Shown: one piece after another, positions 21,625-32,280 of the stretch
How the letters are laid out: every line of letters starts with the position of its first letter
Position numbering within the stretch: the stretch's first letter is position 1
Source of the DNA: Botryosphaeria dothidea
Taxonomy: Eukaryota > Ascomycota > Dothideomycetes > Botryosphaeriales > Botryosphaeriaceae
DNA length: 64,000 bases
Reading direction: 5' to 3'
NCBI GenBank assembly: GCA_011503125.2
Contig: WWBZ02000040.1
Coordinates: forward strand, 806,001 to 870,000
The notes under the pieces: generated by a model
Told to the model about the DNA's origin: nothing
Database searches by the model: none
Seen by the model: only the letters and a program-made list of their open reading frames with translations
Made by a program: the position numbers and the translations under genes

Positions 21625-22051
21625 CACAGTCGAGGAGCTTGTTCTAGTGAGGTGTATTCAAGAGGGAACCGAATTCTCGCAATGATGGTAGCGGATTCGA
21701 ATCGCCATTAGGTACTCCTGAAGGACAAATAGGGTGAACATCCAAGAGAACGCGAAGGATAGGAAAGGACCATTGTCTTGTCGCGATTGGCGTTTGGCAA
21801 CAGCAACCTTTGTGAAAGGGGCATAAAGTGTCATTCACTTGGGAGCTTGATTAGTTCTAGGCACATCAACATCACGCGAGTGCAGTCAGCTTGTGGATGA
21901 ATTGATTAAGCAATTTCCAAACCGAAGTCTTTGAGCCTCGTAAGCGATGGTATAAAATTTCAAAGTCGAAGCAGAACCCACCATCATACGCCATAAAACA
22001 CCAAAAATCTGCTTCGCATACGAGCTCCTCCTCGCAAACCCCATCACCACT
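21625..22051. other. Convergent spacer
   Basis: 427 bases between the small gene and the thioredoxin-like gene. Nothing recognisable. Confidence 0.4.
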
Positions 22052-22694
22052 CTACTTGCTCTTCGCATTCACATTGAAGGAACTCTCCCTCGCCGCCGCA
22101 TACGCATCGAACGAGAACAGCGTCGTCAGGTACAACCCCAGGAACCTCACCACCGTATCCACCACGCTGCCCCTCCTCTGCATATTATTCCACGCCCAAT
22201 CGCCCACACCGCCGCTCCTGCTCGCGCCACCCGCCGACGCAGGCCCACTTCCCAGCACATGTCCCTTCGACTGAAACGCCGCGCTGCTGCGTCCCGGGCC
22301 CTTCGCCGCATCCGCCGCAGCCTTCGTAACCGCCGCGCGCAGAGCCGCCGGGTTAGCTCCGCGTATCGTCTCCGTGACCGAACCGTTCTTAAAGACGAGG
22401 AAAGTCGGCATACTAGAAGCAATCAGCCGGCACCCCAAGCATGAGGGAGCCTGTAGTGGGGGCTTACGCAGAAACGCCGTACTGACGCGCCACGCCCTGC
22501 TGGGCGTCGACGTCGACCTTGACGAAGGCGAGGCGGCCCGGCTTGGCCTCGGCCGTGGCCAGCTGCTCGAAGATGGGCGCGATGGTCTTGCAGGGCCCGC
22601 ACCAGTCGGCGTAGAAGTCGGTGATGACGTACGTGTTGGCCGAGAGGATGCTGTTCCACTGCGGCTGGCCGCTGACGTGCGTTATCTTCGACAT
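22052..22694 (-). CDS. Thioredoxin-domain protein with a C-terminal extension
   Basis: Exons 22694-22468 and 22412-22052 encode about 195 residues. Residues 1-105 are a complete thioredoxin fold: VITDFYADWCGPCKTIAP carries the redox-active WCGPC, and YGVSAMPTFLVFKNG, rebuilt across the intron, carries the cis-proline. The extra 85 residues are Ala/Gly/Ser-rich. They end in a moderately hydrophobic segment (VVDTVVRFLGLYLTTLFSF) that could be a membrane anchor or amphipathic helix, then a short polar tail. It probably reduces disulfides in the cytosol, perhaps tethered to a membrane. The partner is unknown. The intron is 55 nt and the join (GC|T ATG CCG) is unambiguous. Confidence 0.9.
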
Positions 22695-23195
22695 GGTGGG
22701 CGACGAGCGAGCGGTTGTGTGCGGACTTGAGCGGAATCTGCGGAAGCGGCGTGCGATTGTTTGCGAGTGTCAGCAGTCTCGTTAGCCTGGTAGAATGTTG
22801 TGGGTTGTTCTAGCTGGCTTGTTGGTCCAGGCAGCCGTTGTTGCGGCGAGGGCGGAAACGAGATGAAGTCGAAGGAAGGCGCAAGCTGGCTGGAGCTCGC
22901 GCATGCGCCGCATCGCCTCAGCCCTATCAGACCCTGTCGCTCCGCGGGGAACCCCACGCTCCCCGCCAACTCAATTCGATGTTTCTTGCTCAGGAAAATC
23001 ATCCGCAGATTTTTTACTTCTGACAATTGAGCATCCGAATCAATTGAATTTTGAGTGTGGCTGCTACCAGATCCTGACGAGTAATGCTACCTCCTCACAC
23101 TCATCTTGACTCCTTGGAATTACCACAACACCGGAGCAATAGAAACAAGATAAGAAGCAATAAAGAAGGGAAAAAGAATAAGACAGACTCCAGCA
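22695..23195. promoter_or_regulatory. 5' region of the thioredoxin-like gene
   Basis: About 500 bases upstream of ATG 22694. No TATA box is obvious. Any gene starting at 23196 on the plus strand would share this spacer. Confidence 0.4.
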
Positions 23196-24260
23196 TGCCC
23201 AAGCTCCAGAAACCCAGAGGCCTCGCTTCTACCAAGCCCTCCGCCCGCCCGCCCCCTCCTTCCAAGCCTCAAAATCACTCGTCTCCTCCACAACCTCCCT
23301 CGCCCCATCCCCCAGCACCTCGCTCCTCCTCCGAGTCCTCCTCCTCCCCCTTCTTTCGCGTCCTCTGGTCCTGCTGTCAACCCCGAGCCATGGCGCATCT
23401 CCGCCCAAAACATCACTCGCCGAATCCAACAGCCCCAGAAACGGGTCGTCCGCCGTCTGCTCCATGCCGTCCGGCCCAGCCCTCCAATATGGCCTCCTCG
23501 ACCTCGACCGCATCCCACCATAGTCCTCCGACCTCACCCTCGACGACAACCTCGAATTTGGCGGCGGTGGAGGCGACGAGAGCAGCGCGTTAAAGCCATC
23601 CACTACCTCTGAACTCCCTACACGGCGACCAAGGCCAAGGTCGTCAACGCCAGCGCAAAGACGGTCGACAAGGTCTGGCCCTTCGCCTGTGCAGGCCGGG
23701 CAGGTGCAGTCCCCTTCAAAACATCTCCGCGGTCCCCTCCTACGATGACGGGAGCGACTTGGGCGCAGGAGCGACGGTGGAGGAGTCAGCGGTGACAACG
23801 ATGGTGGTGACTGGAACAATAGCGCGGGGCCAGGGGCCCGGGATCTCCTGCAGTGAACGCGGGCTCTCCTGCTCCTCCTTCGTCCCGGGTCGCCCCACGC
23901 ATCCTGATGAGCCTGCGGGTCGACATCGTTGCAACCTGAGTGGAAAGGACCATAGCTTCTGTCTCTGTCCCTGGTCCTCCCTCTCGTCCCGCCGCAGCAT
24001 CCGTGAGACCGGCAAGGTCGGAAGCAAGGCCAGAGCCAGTGCCAGTGCCAACGACTGCGGTCGCAACGGTCCTCTGGCGGCAGGGGGGTACGAGGACGTG
24101 CGCGACGGCGAACAGTCACGAATTCGCGACTGATAGGAGAGCCTGCGCGGCAGTGATGGGCCCGTTGGTGCAAGCCACAGCGATGGCTGGGTTGGTTCCA
24201 ACAGGGAGCGAGGCGGCGGCGAGTGCGAACCCAGTGGTAACGGCCAGGTGATTGATGTTG
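23196..24260 (+). other. Unresolved coding-like tract, frame-switching, possibly a decayed gene
   Basis: From an ATG at 23196 the plus strand gives a basic Pro/Ser-rich start (MPKLQKPRGLASTKPSARPP). Protein-like sequence then hops between frames: PEPWRISAQNITRRIQQPQKR in one, LQYGLLDLDRIP and LTLDDNLEFGGGGDESSALK in another. Stops end each run, and no good introns link them. The opposite strand is also open for 372 codons (24347-23229), but it is low-complexity Arg/Ser/Pro, as expected of a GC-rich shadow. I do not recognise any family. It may be a pseudogene with single-base indels like others in this window, or non-coding GC-rich DNA. Confidence 0.3.
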
Positions 24261-25018
24261 ATTCCCACCCCATGCCGGAAAGTCCCATCCCGGAATCGGG
24301 GATCGGTTACGACGGTGAATCGACATTGGTATGGTGATGAAGACCAATGAAGAAAGTTTCCTTTCTTGCAGGATTGGTATGGGAGATGAACCGTAAGAGA
24401 CGATGCAGAGGAAATAGAGACGTGAGACGTAAGGAGATACCGTATAGATGACCTACTAGGCACTATTTGTTTCTACTCGTAGGAAACTACGATGAAAACA
24501 AATGAGGGCAAGCACCCACACCCATGTGCGCACCGGTACCCGCCCAAGTGCTTGCTAGAAAAAGCGGTATACATGTGCTTTCTTGCCGACAGATAAGATT
24601 GCTCTCGCAAAGAAGCCGAGATCAACGGCAAAAGGTGGTCTTGCGAGTCAGATTGCGTTTTTGAGCAAACCTGTTGTTAGCCGAGAGAGGGAACCCCGAA
24701 AGATGGCTTGACAGCTTGAAATGCTTTATAGAAGAGCTTGTTGGAACCAGTGAGGATGCAAGTTCGAAAGTGCTATCGCACTTTCAAGACTGACCCGAGC
24801 TCTCGAGCTGTTGATGTTCCCTGGTGCACGGAGCGTACCGCCATTTCTTGGTTGTATCCACTCCTTACAGCACACTCTCATCATAGTCGGACCGAAGCCG
24901 AAGATCAGGAGAAGACAGAAGTAAGAAGAAGAAGAAGAAGGAGAAAGGTATGTATCATTCCGGGGTATAGTTGAACGATTAAAAAAAATATAAGCAAGGA
25001 AGGAAGGAATAGCCGCTA
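24261..25018. other. Gene-free spacer with a trinucleotide run
   Basis: 758 bases downstream of the SRF1-like stop. It contains an AAG/AGA run at 24923-24940 and nothing else I can name. Confidence 0.4.
24923..24940. repeat. (AAG)6 microsatellite
   Basis: Six perfect AAG units in non-coding DNA. Confidence 0.8.
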
Positions 25019-26254
25019 TCAGCGCGTGACCCGCTCGACAATCCGGAGCGTACTGATGGAGAAGGTTAGCAGCCACGCCACAAGCGCTAGTAATAGAACT
25101 GCGGTCAGGGATTTTTGCTGGTTGCACACGCTGGCCTGGTAGCATGTTTGTATTTCCGGATCAATATTGCGCTCGCTGTTATCCACGCACGCCCAGTTCG
25201 AGTCCGTTAATGATTGGAAGGCCTGAATCAGGGGGTCAATTCGCTTATTTCTGAAAGATATGCGGGGTGTCTTACAATGCTCAGATTAGCGGAATCGAAA
25301 ACAATAAAAAGAAGATCGAGAAAAATAAGGCGCATCTTAGACTTCGGATTGCGCAAGCCAAGAGGTTGGGCCGTGTACTCGTCATATGTGATGTAGCAGA
25401 GGTAAACTATAGCAAATACGTCGACAATAATGGCCATGTATGTGGACGAGCCAGCGTCACAGTTGCTGCGGTTGGTGAGGTGGAAGATGCGGCCAGATAT
25501 TCCAAGTGCTGCAGCCGAGAAGACGAGGACGGTCAGACGAACAACGAGAGGAATGTATGGATTTCGCATAAGAGTATGCTGCAGGAAATGTCAATAATCT
25601 GAAACACTAAGCGGAGACGGTCACGCAACGCCAGCGTCACACAAGTGCAAACTAATGGGAAGCGAAGAAACACGCGGAACGTCATGGGCGTTTGGGTCGC
25701 AGCTCGGCCCAGGGAAAGTCTCACATGGAACTTGTGAAGGCGGCTCTTCCGCTTGGAATGGCTGAACAGCCAGAAGCCGGGCTGCTTCTCTGGATCATCC
25801 ATCATTGGTTCGGCCGGCTCCCACGGTGAATCCAAGTCGTTGAAGTTGCTGCGTATCCATTCCGGCGAGGCTACCTCTGAACGCCCCGCAGAAGCGGGGA
25901 GATCGGGGTATTTAGAGGCAAGGGCGAATGCACGCCATCGCGACGCGGTCTCAACGGGCGATGTGTTTGGTAGCGGCGGAGCAGCTTCACGGGCATGGTC
26001 GAAGCGGCGTCCCGCGGGAGCGCCGGGACGCGGAGAGGGGTGCGAATTGTGAGTAGCAGGGCGGACGGTCTGCGGCGTTTTTGGTAGCAATAGCGGCGTC
26101 ACCTGGGTATCGAGGCGGAGGTCGTCGGAGGAGTCGTTGTGAGCAGAGCGCACCCAAGCTGAACGGCTGGATGTGAGCACGCGAGCGGGACTGTTGTGGA
26201 AGTGCACGGGGGCTTACGAGGAACCGTCCGGGGCGTGTCATGGTCGGCGGCCAT
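25019..26254 (-). CDS. SRF1: Srf1-like regulator of phospholipase D
   Basis: Yeast Srf1 is a membrane protein that regulates phospholipase D (Spo14). Exons 26254-26218, 26158-25725, 25578-25276 and 25222-25019 encode about 325 residues. The first intron splits the conserved PPWV motif (TVP|PWVRSAH). A disordered region leads to DSPWEP and GFWLFSHSKRKSRLHKFH. Four or so membrane segments follow: IPLVVRLTVLVFSAAALGI, MAIIVDVFAIVYLCYITY, LIFLDLLFIVFDSANLSI, and near the end LTAVLLLALVAWLLTFSI. The lumenal stretch CYQASVCNQQKSLTAV is characteristic. Intron 2 (25579-25724) is 146 nt; the others are 53-59 nt. All phases agree. Family assignment comes from motif recall; the phospholipase D link is inferred from yeast. 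Confidence 0.82.
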
Positions 26255-26681
26255 AGCTTGGTCGAGTCGACCGGCGGAGCAGAGAGACCAGAAGCAGAGC
26301 GAGCGGATGGAGTGATTTTTTTGGGCGGCTTTGTGGAGGAAAGGCCTCCAGCTGCCGACGGGTGAGAAAAGACCGGCCGCTGGGGGAGGCTGAGGATCTC
26401 CAATTACAAGCGGCTGGTGGCCGGAGCTGGGAGGATGTTGCCTGTGCAGATCCCTGGCCGGGAGATTGCCTCTCTGCGCGAACCTCGCATGGGCCATCCA
26501 TGACGTTGAGCCACAGCGCGACTCGCAACGCCTGAGGCTCCTAGCTGAACAGGCAAGCGAAAAACGCACCCGTCGCGCGGTCTCTTAGCTCGAACAAGCT
26601 TCATCGACTTCGTGCCCTGCGCGACACTGCATCCTGCCCGCCTGTCCGCCGCCCGAGATCCAACGGCCGCCGTCCGCCACA
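26255..26681. promoter_or_regulatory. Divergent promoter between SRF1-like gene and mitochondrial KHE gene
   Basis: 427 bases between two head-to-head starts; no TATA box recognised. Confidence 0.45.
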
Positions 26682-27663
26682 ATGCGGCTTTTCCTCCTCC
26701 CAATTTCCGCCCGTCGCACCCTCATCTACTGCGAGCGCCGCTCCGCCGCGACTGGCGAGAAGCCGTCGTTACTCGACAAGGCCACCAACAAGGCAAACCA
26801 GACCTGGGCTGATTGGGAGAAGGCGCCATCCGACACACCGTGGTACAAGGGCGGCTGGAAGAAGACTCTTACTGTCCAAGGCAACCGCGTCCTGCGCCGA
26901 ATCCCATATCAAGAATGGGGGCTGAAGACGATACCTGCCCTGAGCAACACGCGCAAGCAGGCCGAGCTGGACGGCCGCGATACGGTTGAGGTTACATTTC
27001 CGGGGCTGTTCCTCAAGCAAGAGCGCGTTTCAGGAATCCTGAAGCAGCTAGCGACGGAGCGGCAGTCGCTGCATCGCAAACGCCTGTGGTGGAGTATCGT
27101 GGGAATGCCGATTTCTGCACCGTTCGCCTTGGTGCCAATGTATGTGGACAATGCGCGCTGAGCGCAACAATGTACACGACTGATCCGCCCCCCCCCCCCC
27201 CTACAGAATACCGAACATCCCCTTCTTCTACCTCGTCTTCCGCGCATACTCCCACTGGAAAGCACTGTCTGGCTCGACGCACCTCGAGTTTCTGCTCAAG
27301 AACAACTTGATCAAGCCAAAACCATCCGCAGAGCTCGACGAAATGTATGCAGCAGGTCTCATCCACCCGTCGAGACAACACTCCCGCGATGCTCCAGCCC
27401 CCACAAGGAAACAAGCCGAGGATGTCGCGGAGATAGTGAGACGGCAGACCAATAACGAAACGGAGGACGTGATGGTGCTGCAGAAGTGGAACGGCAAGCT
27501 GTTGGCCGAGCGGTTCCATCTACCCGAGATGGAAGTCGAGATTGAGCGTGCCGTCGAGCAGGTCGAAAACTCCATCAAGGCGAAGGAAGAGCTGCACGAA
27601 GAAAAAAGAGAAATCGAAAAGGCCACAGCATACCCGGAGGATTATAAGAAACGGATGAAGTAA
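26682..27663 (+). CDS. Mitochondrial K+/H+ exchange-related protein (Mit_KHE1 family)
   Basis: Members of this family take part in potassium-proton exchange across the inner mitochondrial membrane. Exons 26682-27139 and 27207-27663 encode about 304 residues. The start MRLFLLPISARRTLIYCER is the hallmark of the family. Conserved blocks continue with YKGGWKKTLTVQGNRVLRRIP, and the hydrophobic WSIVGMPISAPFALVPII joins NIPFFYLVFRAYSHWKALSG. The C-terminus is a charged coiled coil (EREIEKATAYPEDYKKRMK-like). The 67-nt intron has a run of 14 C residues (27188-27201) just before its acceptor. The join CCA AT|A ATA CCG restores the conserved VPIIPN. Direct transport function is not proven even for the family. 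Confidence 0.85.
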
Positions 27664-27690
27664 GGCTTCTTACTCCGGAGTTATGGCGTC

Positions 27691-27712
27691 GGCGCAGGCG
27701 CAGGCGCAGGCG
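27691..27712. repeat. (GGCGCA)n short tandem repeat
   Basis: Three full GGCGCA units plus a partial fourth in the 3' region of the KHE gene. Confidence 0.7.
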
Positions 27713-27884
27713 AGTATAAAACGAGATGTACGATTGATATTGTAAGCAGGGATATTGCTGTACATATGTACGACTAGCCATGAGTCCATGGGCCACGAAA
27801 ATACCAGGAAATCATATAAATTCTATCTCATCATTAAATCGTTACAGGGTTATACATGATACATGAACGTGACACATAAAAAGT

Positions 27885-28911
27885 TTACATGGCGGTGTAG
27901 CCGCTGTCGACTGGCATCGAGTTACCAGTCATCAAGCTACCCTCCTCGCTGGCCATGTTGACGGCCATCTTGGCGACGTCTTCCGGCAGCCTCGACAACG
28001 CAGTCTGTGCCTCTTCGGTCTCCAGCCAGTTCTCGGGCATCGACAGTTTGGTGTCTGCATAAGGTCAGCTCGATTGTTCCGATTCGATTCTCGAGGGTGA
28101 TGCTTACAGCCGGGGCAGATGGCGTTGATGTGAACTCTGTGGTCGCGGAGCTCGAGAGCAATGGTCTTGGTCAAGTCACTCACAACGGAGTGCTTCGACA
28201 GGGACTCGCCAGCTGGGAGGCATCGGTGTAAGTAATGAGGCCACTTTTGGATAGTTGTGTCGTTGCTTACTTGAGCCAGTCTGGATGCCAGCGATGTTGA
28301 TGATCCAACCGCGATCCATAGTGGGAAGCTGCTCTTGCTTCCTCATTTGGGCGCCGGCATACTTGGAGCAAAGGGAGGTGCCGCGAGCATTGACGGCGAA
28401 GGTCCTGTCCCAGGCCTCCTCGGACAGCATGATGCTACCATCCTCGGCGTTTATGCCGGCGGCGTTGACGAAGCTGGTGATATCATGGTCAGCATACATC
28501 AGTCTGGAAGCAGCATGACCACCCAAAGAGCAGACGGAGTCGGCAACAGTAATGCGGTGAGGAGTATCCCCTCATGTTGGAAGAGGCCACCTCATAGGGA
28601 GTGGCCGCTAGAAAGAGATGGAAGACTCACATATCAATCCTGCCGAACTGGCTCACCGCCTCTTTGACAAGTCTCTTCACATCGTTTGCCTTTGTCACAT
28701 CGGCCTGGACGAAGACGGCCTTGCCACCAATATTGTTGATTTGCTCGTGGGTAGGCACTTCGCCCTCCTCGCTGCCTTGCCTCTTCTCGTTGAGGTCTGA
28801 GCTGACGATTTGAGCGCCCTCGCGGACGAAGGCAAAAGCAACGGCCTGGCCGATGCCGGAGGAGGCGCCGGTAACGACGGCGGTCTTGCCAGCAAGACGA
28901 GGGAAGGACAT
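27885..28911 (-). CDS. SDR-fold protein lacking the catalytic Ser and Tyr
   Basis: Exons 28911-28631, 28473-28271, 28212-28108 and 28054-27885 give about 252 residues, with good splice sites and phases throughout. The cofactor part is normal: TGASSGIG (dinucleotide binding), SSDLNEKR (acidic end of beta2, suggesting NAD) and NAAGIN (the NNAG region). The catalytic part is not. INISS is replaced by INIAGI, removing the Ser. The YxxxK motif reads ESLSK, keeping Lys but not Tyr. About five residues are missing between the two sites, exactly at an intron junction. The C-terminal HINAICPGYTKLS and MPVDSGYTAM are typical. It may be a binding protein or a decaying enzyme. A misplaced exon boundary cannot be ruled out, although no alternative acceptor supplies a Tyr. 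Confidence 0.85.
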
Positions 28912-30126
28912 GATTGCGATGTGTGAGGGGGTGATGTGCTTTTAGGGTTGGTGCTGATCTGGATCCAGTCGAGATGTGCAATGAGTCTTGAAGCTCAGCT
29001 TCTAAAGATAGGCTGCTGGAGAGGGACAAAGAAGAAAGGATGTGTGATGATAGGAGCAGAAGAAGGAGTCAAGATGTAAGTTCGAGTTAGTCTCACCGCA
29101 AGTTGGAGACTGTACCTGCAGATGTCTGTTGGGGCTAACCACGAGTGCAGCGTGAACCCAATTTATACTGGAGACTGACTGACTCTTGCATGGGGGGAGT
29201 TGCAGCGGCGGCCGTGAGGATGCACGCTAGGGCGTTGCGCGCGGCATGCCTCCCGCGAACGCAGCAAGACATCGACACGGGTGCGCGCTTGGCTCCTCCT
29301 CAGGGCCGGTTGGATCCACGATAGCGCTTGCGTTGCAGAGGAGAGACGCAGGGACTGGCGCTGGGTGGGATGGCAGCTTTCGGACTGACCGGTGGAGCCC
29401 GTCCCCACGGCGTGAGCGTCTAGAACGGCGCTCGCCGCTGACACGACGTGTTCGGAGAGAAACGGGACCCACTGCCAGCTTGGAAGCAGCTGGCAGGTGG
29501 TTGTGCGGCGGGATGGCATGAGCAGGTGGGGCGGGGAGCACAGAGCGGGCGGTGCATGTGCGGCGCGCCGGCGGGCGTGAGTGGCCGGAGGGGCGTGGCT
29601 CGTGGGAGAGGCACCACGCAACGGTCGGCATGCCGGAACTGATGCAAGATCGACGGCAAATCGGGAGCAAGCGAGTGCGGGGGACAGCGCCAGGTCCGCC
29701 GCCAGCGAAACATTGTCGCCCTTCGTCCACTCACCGGCCGCTGTTTCAGCATCAGGCGCGTGCCAGGCGCCCAGCACCTGTCCGCGAACTTCTCTAGAAG
29801 CCCGCTCTGTGCCGTCAGTGGCTGAGGCTGTGCCCCCTTACGGAACAGCGCCTAAGGGTCCACTCCCTCCCACCCTTCCCGCCGCCGCTCCCGCGTGGCC
29901 AGCAGCTCACCACCCCTCAGGGGAATGCCGCGCCGAAGCTTGTCAAGATGCTGTCCATTTGCTCATAACGTCTGCCAGCTAAAGCTGCAATTAAGTCATC
30001 CTAAGCCCGTGTGTCCGCCCGCCTCACGCGCTCGCCCTCGTCGCGCGCTCGCCTCGCCTCGCCACTGCCCGGTTTTACCTCCGCCCCGCCATCTTTTTTT
30101 AATTCGCGCGCGCGATACCAGCGTCA
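28912..30126. other. GC-rich spacer upstream of the SDR-fold gene
   Basis: 1.2 kb. A TATAAAT on the minus strand near 29161-29167 lies about 250 bases upstream of the SDR ATG. The rest is GC-rich with overlapping open frames on both strands and no recognisable motif, so I call no gene. Confidence 0.4.
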
Positions 30127-31136
30127 TCAGACGTCAATGCCGTCGACCGTCACGCCCTTGTTCCATTCATACTGCATGACGCGCGCGACCTCAATAGCCG
30201 ACTCGTGCGACACCATGGCGCCAACAAGGTACAGGCTGGCGTCCAAGCCCGTCGTGATGCCGCCGCTCGTGATGACGCGCAGGCCGCCCAGTCGCATGCT
30301 CGCCCGGCGCACGATGCTCTCGCGGCGCCGCCCTTCCTTCCAGGCGTTGCTGCCCTTGCGCGCAATGCTCTTGCGCCGCCCGTCCGGGCGCTTCTTCAGG
30401 ATGAAGGGGTTCTCGTCCTCGTTCTCGCCCAGCTCGAAGCGCGCGTTGTTGACCACGTAGCGCTCCTCCATGACGTTGGTCTGCTCGTAGTCGCCCTCCT
30501 GCGCCGCCTTCTGACAGATGATTTCCATCTTGGTGTAGTAGTCCGGGTGCGTCGTGGCAGACAGCCCCTGGAGCACGCCCGCTTTGCCCAGCAGCAGCGA
30601 CCCGGTGCAGACCGACATGAGCGTGCGCTCCTTGGTTGGGTCGGTCTTCTGCAGCTCCGCGAAGGCCTTGATGAGCTTCATCGGCTCATCGTTCGTCTCG
30701 AGAACCGGGTCGGTGTTGCCGCCGGGGACGATGAGCACGTCGAACTCGCCGAGGTCTTCGTGGGAATCCTCGAAGTCCATGTGCGCCCTGAACGAGGCAC
30801 CCTGCGCCGAGACAGTGTGCTCGCTGGCAGAGACGAACTTGATGCTGAAGGCCTTGCCGGCTGCGTGGGGCAAAGGTTCCGTCAGCAGCCGCGGACCAGA
30901 GGGGAAACAAGACGAGAGGTAGGGCAAAAGCACATGTGATCCGACATTCCCCGGTTTTCTCCAAAGACAAGCAACAGCATAAGCTTTCACTTACCAGGGT
31001 CGCTGGCATTGTGCCTGGCCGTGTGGAGAACTTCGACGGGCCCAGCGACATCGAGCGTGTCGAAACCAGGATGGAGGGCGAAGAGCACCTGGATCGGAGG
31101 CGTCGGTCCATCGCTGGTTTCGGCAATCGCACTCAT
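30127..31136 (-). CDS. DJ-1/PfpI (class I GATase-like) protein with a basic insert
   Basis: Exons 31136-30995 and 30860-30127 encode about 291 residues (intron 134 nt). The start MSAIAETSDGPTPPIQVLFALHPGFDT leads into beta1 of the fold. FDVLIVPGGNTDP and the nucleophile elbow SVCTGSLLLG, with its Cys, are diagnostic. RVITSGGITTGLDASLYLVG near the C-terminus is typical of the ThiJ/PfpI subgroup related to isonitrile hydratases and AraC-type sensors. Between FELGENEDENP and RLGGLRVITSGG there is an insert of about 35 residues rich in Arg and Lys (KKRPDGRRKS, EGRRRES), not part of the usual fold. It could be a localisation signal or a binding loop. The enzymatic activity is unknown. Confidence 0.88.
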
Positions 31137-32280
31137 CTTGATGGTTCACGGCTGGTACACTTGGGGGAATGGATCAATGGATGAATTTTGGATGTTCTGT
31201 GGGCTCTTTGCTAACAAGGGCGGGGACGACGAAGACGAGGAAGGAAACAGGTGTCCAGGAGTAGGGAATGTGCGGGGTTTTGTGGCATGTCAGCCCAGCT
31301 CTCTCAAGTGAGCTGGTTCTTGCAGGCATCGAGGCGGCAATGCAGACTACCCCGCCTTCTGCGTTACTAGTGCCCGCCTCCCCCACACGCTAGCTGCTGA
31401 TCCGCATCAACTGCGTACCCTGACCAACGGCGAAGTATCACGGTGTTCGTGTCCCTGGCCCTCGGATATCCCGGGGAAACTGAACAACAAAGTATACTAG
31501 TCATTGTCAACATCTGTTCATTGAATACAACGTGGTGCCTGCGTGCTGTCTTCACTTTTGAGAATCTCTTGCCCTGGGTGTGGCTGCAACTGGCGTGTAC
31601 CACAAGACTAGCGTCCACCAATCTGTTCGTCTCTTGACAGCCAGAGCTGCGAGTAATTTGCTGGCACCATCCATTTCGGTGTCAGTTCACTCACTAACGG
31701 ATGGACCCTTCCAGATATCGTGGCATATTCGCGCATTGCGTAATAAATAATTTACCATCAATCTTCTACGACGTATGGTACAAGTAAGACTCAGATGGCT
31801 TAATGCGTTGAGCGAGGACAAGCAAAGCTCATCTCGTAGAATACACATATTGCCGCTTTGAGCGTATTATATTAAGCCTTATACCTATGTTACCATGATA
31901 CTTCGGGTCTTCGTCTCACGCTGATTTCACCACGACGTACTTATCCTGAGGTCGTAACAGTGTCCATTGAACCTCTGCAAATAACCATCATGCAGTTTGA
32001 AAGTACCTTATGTGAAGACATGCTATGCCACTCCGTGACCGGGGTGTCTGATCAAGTAAAACACAAGCTCTCCACATCATGCTTCCCATGAAAGCAACCA
32101 GTAACCAGGCTTGAATGATCTATATAGCATCGAACCATAAGAATCAATCATTGAAACAGCCATCCGTCAAAAACAGAACATTCCATCAGAACATCCATCT
32201 GTCTGGTGTTTCCACTAATCCCTTGGTCCCTTTCTCCTTCAACCACTACCTTCCCACAGCCTTTCCATTCCATGTCCTCT
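31137..32280. other. Gene-free spacer
   Basis: 1.14 kb. It becomes AT-rich from about 31600. It lies upstream of the DJ-1-like gene and downstream of the gene at 32281. Nothing recognisable. Confidence 0.4.

Noticed and set aside
21690..21703. GGATTCGAATCGCC, similar to a tRNA B box
   Set aside because: No A box, acceptor stem or anticodon arm at suitable spacing.
23229..24347. Long minus-strand open frame of 372 codons
   Set aside because: Low-complexity Arg/Ser/Pro composition, no motif, and overlap with better protein-like pieces on the other strand. Kept only as part of an unresolved tract.
29163..29777. Several long GC-rich frames on both strands
   Set aside because: Mutually overlapping, motif-free and Arg/Pro/Ala-rich, as expected of random frames in GC-rich DNA upstream of a gene.
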